Under the pieces are notes generated by a model that worked only from the letters and a program-made list of their open reading frames with translations, did not search any database and was not told the DNA's origin. A DNA stretch of 12,637 nt. Origin: Saprospiraceae bacterium (GTDB taxonomy: Bacteria > Bacteroidota > Bacteroidia > Chitinophagales > Saprospiraceae). The stretch is taken from positions 1 through 12,637 of the forward strand of contig JADZBJ010000436.1 in assembly GCA_020852155.1 (NCBI GenBank). Direction: 5' to 3'. The translations under genes and the position numbers were made by a program. Below, piece by piece: positions 9,303 through 12,637 of the stretch. Each line of letters begins with the position of its first letter. Position 1 is the stretch's first letter.

Positions 9303-9431
9303 ATTCAAGTAAATTTTCAATGCGCAAAACGTCGTTTATCCCGTAGAATTGCCTCGGAAGCACTCGTTTATTAGCCGAAAAACGCAACAAAAACCGTTCT
9401 TTTAAAAAGAATTAAAACAAAATAGGGTCAA

Positions 9432-9465
9432 TTGATACACCATGTATTTTGACTTTTTACTTTTG
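9432..9465 (+). promoter_or_regulatory. predicted promoter of the OmpA-family gene
   Basis: TACTTTTG at 9458-9465 is a perfect TAnnTTTG -7 element with a TTG at 9432-9434, 23 nt upstream. The box ends 44 nt before the ATG, leaving a leader of about 35-40 nt, which is AT-rich as usual for highly expressed Bacteroidota genes. No Shine-Dalgarno is evident. Confidence 0.55.
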
Positions 9466-9509
9466 GCCGTTCTACAAAACGAAAATTCATTTTCATTAAA
9501 CTCGTTCGT

Positions 9510-11015
9510 ATGCGGAAAAACTTTACCCAACTAATTCTGCTTTCGGTTTGCTTGTTAGCATCGTTGGCTGTTTATGCGCAACCAAAGCACGCGCTTAGCC
9601 TTCGTTACAACGCCTTAAACTATGATTCCCCTCGCCAAAACAATGCAGATCGTGAATTCAGCGATCCTTGGAGTGAAGCCAAAGACTGGGGTATCGAAGC
9701 CGCTTATTCTTACAACGTCAGCGACCGTACTTCCATCACTTTCCCTTTAAAAATGGGCAAAGCCCAGGTGCGTCGTACCAGTTCTGACGCCGGCTCGGAA
9801 AAACTCATTGGCAACCTTGACTGTACCGTTGAGCATCGCTTTTTGAAATGGGGCTCCATTGTCAATCCTTCCTTCCATTTTGGCCTGGGTACAGGCTGGT
9901 TTGTTGAAGACGACAAAATTGACATGAACATTCCCATGGGTTTGGGTCTCGACATTCGCCTGACCAAAAACCTGTTCATTACAGCCCGCACACAATATCG
10001 CCCATCCAGCCGTAGCCACGACAGCTGGCACCACGGCCTCGGCTTGACGCAATACCTGAGCGACAAACCCGCCGACCGCGATGGCGACGGCACACCGGAT
10101 ATTTCCGACAAATGCATTGACATCCCCGGTCTGCCCAGCCTGATGGGTTGCCCTGACCAGGATGGCGACGGCATCGCTGACGGCGATGATAAATGCCCGA
10201 CTGTGGCTGGTGTTGCTGCCCTGATGGGTTGCCCCGACAAAGACGGCGACGGCATCACAGACAGCGACGATGCCTGCCCTGACGTCAAAGGTCTGGCCGC
10301 CTTCAAAGGTTGCCCTGACACCGACAATGACGGCATCACGGATGCTAATGACAAGTGCCCGAAAGAAGCAGGCCCGGCTACCAACAATGGCTGCCCTATC
10401 CTGGATAAGGACGGCGACGGCGTTTTGGACAAAGACGACGCTTGCCCGAATGATAAAGGCACCGCCGCTACCAAAGGTTGCCCTGACCGCGACAAAGACG
10501 GCATTGCAGACCGCGATGACGCTTGCCCGGATAAACCAGGCGTTGCCGCAGGCAAAGGCTGCCCTGACACCGACGGCGACGGCATCTACGACAACGAAGA
10601 CCGCTGCCCGGATAAAGCAGGCGTAGCGCGTCTGCGTGGCTGCCCTGAAATCAAGAAGGAAGACAAAGCCAAACTTGAGCGCGCCATCAAACTGGTACAG
10701 TTCGAGTCAGGCAAAGCCACCCTCTTGCAGAAATCATACGCTGTGCTGGACGAAGTGGTGTCTGTCATGAACCAGTATTCAGAGTACAGCCTGAACATTC
10801 AAGGCCACACTGACAGCCAGGGTGATGACGCAGCCAACCTGGCGCTGTCGAAAAACCGCGCTAAAACTTGCTACGACTACCTCGTGAGCAAAGGCATCAA
10901 AGCCGAGCGCATGGCTCACGACGGTTTCGGTGAAACCAAGCCTGTTGCTGACAACAAAACTGCCGACGGCCGTGCTCAAAACCGTCGCGTTGAGTTTGAG
11001 TTGTACGTGAAATAA
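9510..11015 (+). CDS. OmpA-family outer-membrane protein with thrombospondin type 3 repeats
   Basis: A 501-residue outer-membrane protein predicted to tether the outer membrane to peptidoglycan. The signal peptide MRKNFTQLILLSVCLLASLA ends near VYAQ (residue 24). Residues about 25-185 look like a small OmpA-like beta-barrel (many aromatic/polar alternations, ITARTQYRPS). Residues 189-380 hold seven Ca2+-binding TSP3-type units of pattern DxDxDGxxDxxDxCP...GCP. The C-terminal OmpA domain (about 388-499) begins LVQFESGKATL and contains NIQGHTDSQGDD...SKNRAKTCYDYL. D435 and R450 match the diaminopimelate-binding Asp/Arg pair of E. coli OmpA (D271/R286, also 15 apart). It ends GRAQNRRVEFELYVK. 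The gene stands alone with its own promoter and a strong terminator 26 bp after the stop. This architecture is common in Bacteroidota and I would not assign a specific gene name. Confidence 0.93.
   Translation: MRKNFTQLILLSVCLLASLAVYAQPKHALSLRYNALNYDSPRQNNADREFSDPWSEAKDWGIEAAYSYNVSDRTSITFPLKMGKAQVRRTSSDAGSEKLIGNLDCTVEHRFLKWGSIVNPSFHFGLGTGWFVEDDKIDMNIPMGLGLDIRLTKNLFITARTQYRPSSRSHDSWHHGLGLTQYLSDKPADRDGDGTPDISDKCIDIPGLPSLMGCPDQDGDGIADGDDKCPTVAGVAALMGCPDKDGDGITDSDDACPDVKGLAAFKGCPDTDNDGITDANDKCPKEAGPATNNGCPILDKDGDGVLDKDDACPNDKGTAATKGCPDRDKDGIADRDDACPDKPGVAAGKGCPDTDGDGIYDNEDRCPDKAGVARLRGCPEIKKEDKAKLERAIKLVQFESGKATLLQKSYAVLDEVVSVMNQYSEYSLNIQGHTDSQGDDAANLALSKNRAKTCYDYLVSKGIKAERMAHDGFGETKPVADNKTADGRAQNRRVEFELYVK
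10074..10649 (+). repeat. 81-bp in-frame tandem repeat encoding TSP3 units
   Basis: The recurring GG(T/C)TGCCC that ends each unit occurs at 10146, 10227, 10308, 10389, 10476, 10557 and 10638. The spacings are therefore 81, 81, 81, 87, 81 and 81 bp. Each 81-bp unit encodes 27 residues with one DxDxDG calcium loop and a Cys pair. The single 87-bp unit carries two extra codons (GCPILDKDGDG instead of GCPDxDGDG), keeping frame. Units have diverged in sequence, so this is an old expansion rather than a recent slippage product. Confidence 0.9.
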
Positions 11016-11041
11016 TTCAGCCTGAACCCAGGCGAAAAAGT

Positions 11042-11080
11042 AAGGGCCTGCAAGCAAATACGCTTGCAGGCCCTTCTTAT
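11042..11080 (+). terminator. intrinsic terminator after the OmpA-family gene
   Basis: A perfect 14-bp stem, AAGGGCCTGCAAGC (11042-11055) with GCTTGCAGGCCCTT (11062-11075), encloses a 6-nt loop AAATAC and is followed by a short pyrimidine-rich tail (CTTAT). It starts 26 bp after the stop codon. The A-run just before the stem (GCGAAAAAG) would give a T-run on the other strand, so it may also stop minus-strand transcripts. Confidence 0.88.
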
Positions 11081-11165
11081 ATCAGGATTTACGGGATTTT
11101 AGGATTTGCAGGATTGGATTTTGAGTAATTCATTCTGAAAATCCCAAAATCCTGAAAATCCTGAT
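11081..11165. repeat. GGATTT-unit imperfect inverted repeat
   Basis: The left arm (11081-11107) and right arm (11139-11165) are inverted copies, 27 nt each, matching at 24 positions. One of the three mismatches would be a G-U wobble in RNA. The spacer is 31 nt. Both arms are built of short GGATTT/GGATTTT words spaced about 5-9 nt apart (near 11085, 11094, 11102, 11111 and 11116 on the left), so several pairing registers are possible. For example GGATTTT at 11116-11122 can pair with AAAATCC at 11138-11144. It lies directly after the ompA terminator and is non-coding. I recall similar GGATTT-rich palindromic arrays between genes in other Bacteroidota genomes, which suggests a dispersed repetitive element; copy number cannot be judged from one window. 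Confidence 0.75.
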
Positions 11166-11218
11166 CCATAATTTACCCGGTATTACCATCTTTGCCGCAG
11201 GTCAAACAAGCAATAGCT

Positions 11219-11545
11219 ATGGTATTATACAACGTCACAGTTACCCTTGATCTCAGCATTCACGAAGACTGGCTGCGCTGGATGCTGGATACGCACATTC
11301 CTGATGTGATGATTACCGGCATGTTCATTTCTTACCGAATGAGCCGCCTGATCGGGCACGAGCACAGTGATGCTGAAATTTACACCATACAATACCTGTT
11401 GAAAGACCTCGAACACCTGACCCGTTATCAGCAGGAATTTGCGCCTGATCTTCAGCGGCAGGTACGCGAGCGATACGAAGGCAAGTTCGAAGTTTTCAGA
11501 ACCGTCATGGAGGTCGTGGATTCGAACGAAATGCCGATGCGTTGA
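11219..11545 (+). CDS. DUF4286 family protein
   Basis: A small soluble protein of 108 residues with no signal peptide or membrane segment; function unknown. The start MVLYNVTVTLDLSIHEDWLRWM followed by HIPDVMITGMF, the central YTIQYLL and the C-terminal YEGKFEVFRTVMEVV fit the Bacteroidota DUF4286 pattern. That family looks like a compact alpha/beta (ferredoxin-like, dimeric barrel type) fold. I chose the ATG at 11219 because the family begins M-(I/V)-(I/L)-YNVTV; an in-frame TTG at 11192 would add nine residues without family support. It stands alone between the ompA terminator/repeat region and the convergent DUF4325 gene. No clear promoter was found; CATCTTTG at 11187-11194 is one mismatch from the -7 consensus. 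Confidence 0.8.
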   Translation: MVLYNVTVTLDLSIHEDWLRWMLDTHIPDVMITGMFISYRMSRLIGHEHSDAEIYTIQYLLKDLEHLTRYQQEFAPDLQRQVRERYEGKFEVFRTVMEVVDSNEMPMR

Positions 11546-11599
11546 GAAGCATATTATGCTCCTTAAAAGTAGTCAACTTTGAAACTGCTATTTCAAGAA

Positions 11600-11905
11600 T
11601 TACCCGGAGATCGTACTATACTCATTCAGGTATTCGGACAACCGTTTGGCCAGGGACGGCCTGTATTCAATTAACGAAATTGATGCTTTGACCTTGTCAA
11701 TACCGAATTTATCTATCAGGTTTCCAAACGATGAGTTGAGAAATGATGAAGAAAACGGTGTTGACAAGTGCAGTGACAATCTGACTTTATTCCCTTCAGA
11801 GAGTATGGTGTCCAATTTGCAATAGAGAGTCAACCCTTCTGCATTGGTGGATGTCCCTTCTACCTCATTCATTAGACGCAGATCAATGACTGTCTCTTGT
11901 TTCAT
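11600..11905 (-). CDS. STAS-like domain protein (DUF4325 type)
   Basis: A 101-residue soluble protein, the second gene of a pair with the ATP-binding protein, 43 bp downstream of it. The order of elements is STAS-like: an N-terminal strand (ETVIDLRLMNEV), a strand near 41-47 (VRLSLHLS), then the serine-rich segment S52-S59 (SSSFLNSSFG) leading into a helix (NLIDKFG) and the strand KASISLIEY. In SpoIIAA-type anti-anti-sigma factors the equivalent turn carries the Ser that is phosphorylated by the partner kinase. Here several serines are available, but which one, if any, is used is inference. DUF4325 proteins are, to my knowledge, often encoded next to GHKL ATPases, as here. Base composition is AT-richer than the rest of the window. 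It may also have its own promoter (11934-11941). The function of the pair is unknown. Confidence 0.72.
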   Translation of the reverse strand: MKQETVIDLRLMNEVEGTSTNAEGLTLYCKLDTILSEGNKVRLSLHLSTPFSSSFLNSSFGNLIDKFGIDKVKASISLIEYRPSLAKRLSEYLNEYSTISG

Positions 11906-11933
11906 GTTGTGTTAAGATAAAAGATGAATGGAA

Positions 11934-11941
11934 CAAATGTA
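11934..11941 (-). promoter_or_regulatory. possible internal -7 element before the DUF4325 gene
   Basis: Minus-strand TACATTTG is a perfect TAnnTTTG match in the 43-bp gap between the ATPase stop and the DUF4325 ATG, ending 28 nt before the ATG. That is the same distance as for alaS. No TTG is seen at the -33 spacing, and the region is AT-rich, so a chance match is possible. Confidence 0.35.
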
Positions 11942-11948
11942 GTCATTA

Positions 11949-12637
11949 TCAGGAAAAATAATACCCTTCTTCGGACACTTCTTCCTCCTTTTCATCAAAT
12001 TTCAATGTATTTAATACGATTTCAAAGATAGTTCCTCTGAAATCGTGATTCAATATTCTGCTGTCAAAGTCAGTTCCATTGGTCGTTAGCATTGCTTTAT
12101 TGGAAAAAATTTTCACACTACCATCAAGTGTTTTCACTATTGATAAGAGCGTATCAAGCCCAAACCCTCTGTTTTGTGGTGTACTTTGCGTCGAGAATTT
12201 TTTCTCAAAAGCCTTTTCCAACGCAACATTATCAGGCATATCCGAATCGCTCTTTCCTAAAAAATTTTTAATTTTTGTTGGAATCCCTATGCCGAAATCG
12301 CATACTGCGATCTTTATTTTATCGGATTTGGGGTAATACTGACAGGTAGTAAATCCACTTACTTTTGAATTGGAGTGATCTTGAATATTGTTAAAAACCT
12401 CGGATAATGTCACGTAGAGTGGTCCAACATTCTTATCGCTTAAAAAGTTTGCTTCAAAATAATTTTGAACATGCGTAACATATGGCGTAATACGACCAGG
12501 TTCAACTTTCCAAAGCCTAAGGTTTTTACTCTTGCCAGATTGAGCATATTCGGTCTTATCAAAACCATCTTTCCAAAAATCCGAAAATTTAATATCTGAC
12601 AAATACTCCTTAACTGCATAGTTCTCTCCGAACTCAA
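11949..12637 (-). CDS. GHKL-fold ATP-binding protein, anti-sigma/histidine-kinase-like; N-terminus cut by window edge
   Basis: The reading frame is open to the right edge (visible from codon 12635), giving 228 residues with no start codon needed inside the window; a TTG at 12602 is unlikely to be the true start. The Bergerat ATP-binding fold is shown by the N box (LSEVFNNIQDHS, E and N for Mg-ATP), the G1 box (VCDFGIGIP) and the G2 box (QNRGFGLDTL), with a final strand/helix (GTIFEIVLNTL). No H box or DHp dimerisation helix is visible before the N box. The preceding segment instead reads RLWKVEPGRITPYVTHVQNYF. This makes it closer to SpoIIAB/RsbW-like or stand-alone GHKL ATPases than to a classical histidine kinase. 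It precedes a STAS-like gene on the same strand, suggesting a partner pair. What lies upstream (more of this protein, possible effector) is outside the window. AT-rich relative to the other genes. Confidence 0.8.
   Translation of the reverse strand, partial: EFGENYAVKEYLSDIKFSDFWKDGFDKTEYAQSGKSKNLRLWKVEPGRITPYVTHVQNYFEANFLSDKNVGPLYVTLSEVFNNIQDHSNSKVSGFTTCQYYPKSDKIKIAVCDFGIGIPTKIKNFLGKSDSDMPDNVALEKAFEKKFSTQSTPQNRGFGLDTLLSIVKTLDGSVKIFSNKAMLTTNGTDFDSRILNHDFRGTIFEIVLNTLKFDEKEEEVSEEGYYFS

Noticed and set aside
9303..9320. TTG start giving a six-residue longer DUF5723-type protein
   Set aside because: The ATG at 9302 gives a normal signal peptide directly, and TTG starts are less common.
9710..10585. 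A 291-codon open frame on the minus strand across the OmpA-family gene
   Set aside because: Its product is a low-complexity Pro/Ser/Gly repeat (PSPSLSGQP-like) that is simply the antisense of the TSP3 repeats; no start signal or family resemblance.
11081..11165. CRISPR-like array
   Set aside because: Repeats are short GGATTT words in inverted arms, not identical direct repeats with unique spacers, and no cas genes are present.
11192..11218. TTG start giving a nine-residue longer DUF4286 protein
   Set aside because: The family begins at the M-V-L-YNVTV Met (11219); the extra residues have no family support.
11579..11596. Small inverted repeat TTGAAA...TTTCAA between the convergent DUF4286 and DUF4325 genes as a terminator
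   Set aside because: Only 6 bp, AT-rich and with no T-run; also a 5-bp AGCAT/ATGCT palindrome nearby. Both are too weak to call.

Overview
The window looks like a chromosomal piece from a member of the Bacteroidota, most likely a Saprospiria-type organism with a roughly 50% GC chromosome. Four things point there. A very large secreted protein has SprB-type repeats and a type IX secretion (T9SS) sorting domain. A DUF5723-type outer-membrane protein and a DUF4286 protein are present, both families I know mainly from Bacteroidota. Five genes carry a perfect copy of the Bacteroidota -7 promoter element TAnnTTTG 26 to 44 nt before the start codon. The exact genus cannot be read from the sequence.

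Layout, left to right. Positions 1-2398 (minus) hold most of alaS, alanyl-tRNA synthetase, whose C-terminus runs off the left edge. Positions 2537-6367 (minus) encode a 1276-residue secreted T9SS cargo protein built from a duplicated SprB-repeat / propeller-like / Ig-like block. Its start is divergent from gabT (6550-7854, plus), a 4-aminobutyrate aminotransferase with its key residues in place. gabT converges on, and overlaps by 13 bp, a DUF5723-type predicted beta-barrel protein (7842-9302, minus). That gene is divergent from an OmpA-family protein with seven thrombospondin type 3 repeats (9510-11015, plus). After ompA come a strong intrinsic terminator and a long imperfect inverted repeat made of GGATTT units. 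A small DUF4286 gene follows (11219-11545, plus). The right end (11600-12637, minus) is clearly AT-richer. It holds a GHKL-fold ATP-binding protein, cut by the window edge, followed by a STAS-like DUF4325 protein.

Most of the window is ordinary chromosomal content: translation, GABA metabolism, and cell-envelope or surface proteins. These genes form no obvious common pathway, and most have their own promoter. The least understood part is the right edge. There a kinase-like ATPase is paired with a STAS-like protein, in the manner of anti-sigma / anti-anti-sigma partner switches, inside a compositionally different segment. It is the best candidate for an accessory or little-described system, but its upstream part is outside the window.

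No intergenic stretch exceeds about 205 bp. I see no tRNA, rRNA, insertion sequence, CRISPR array or phage genes.
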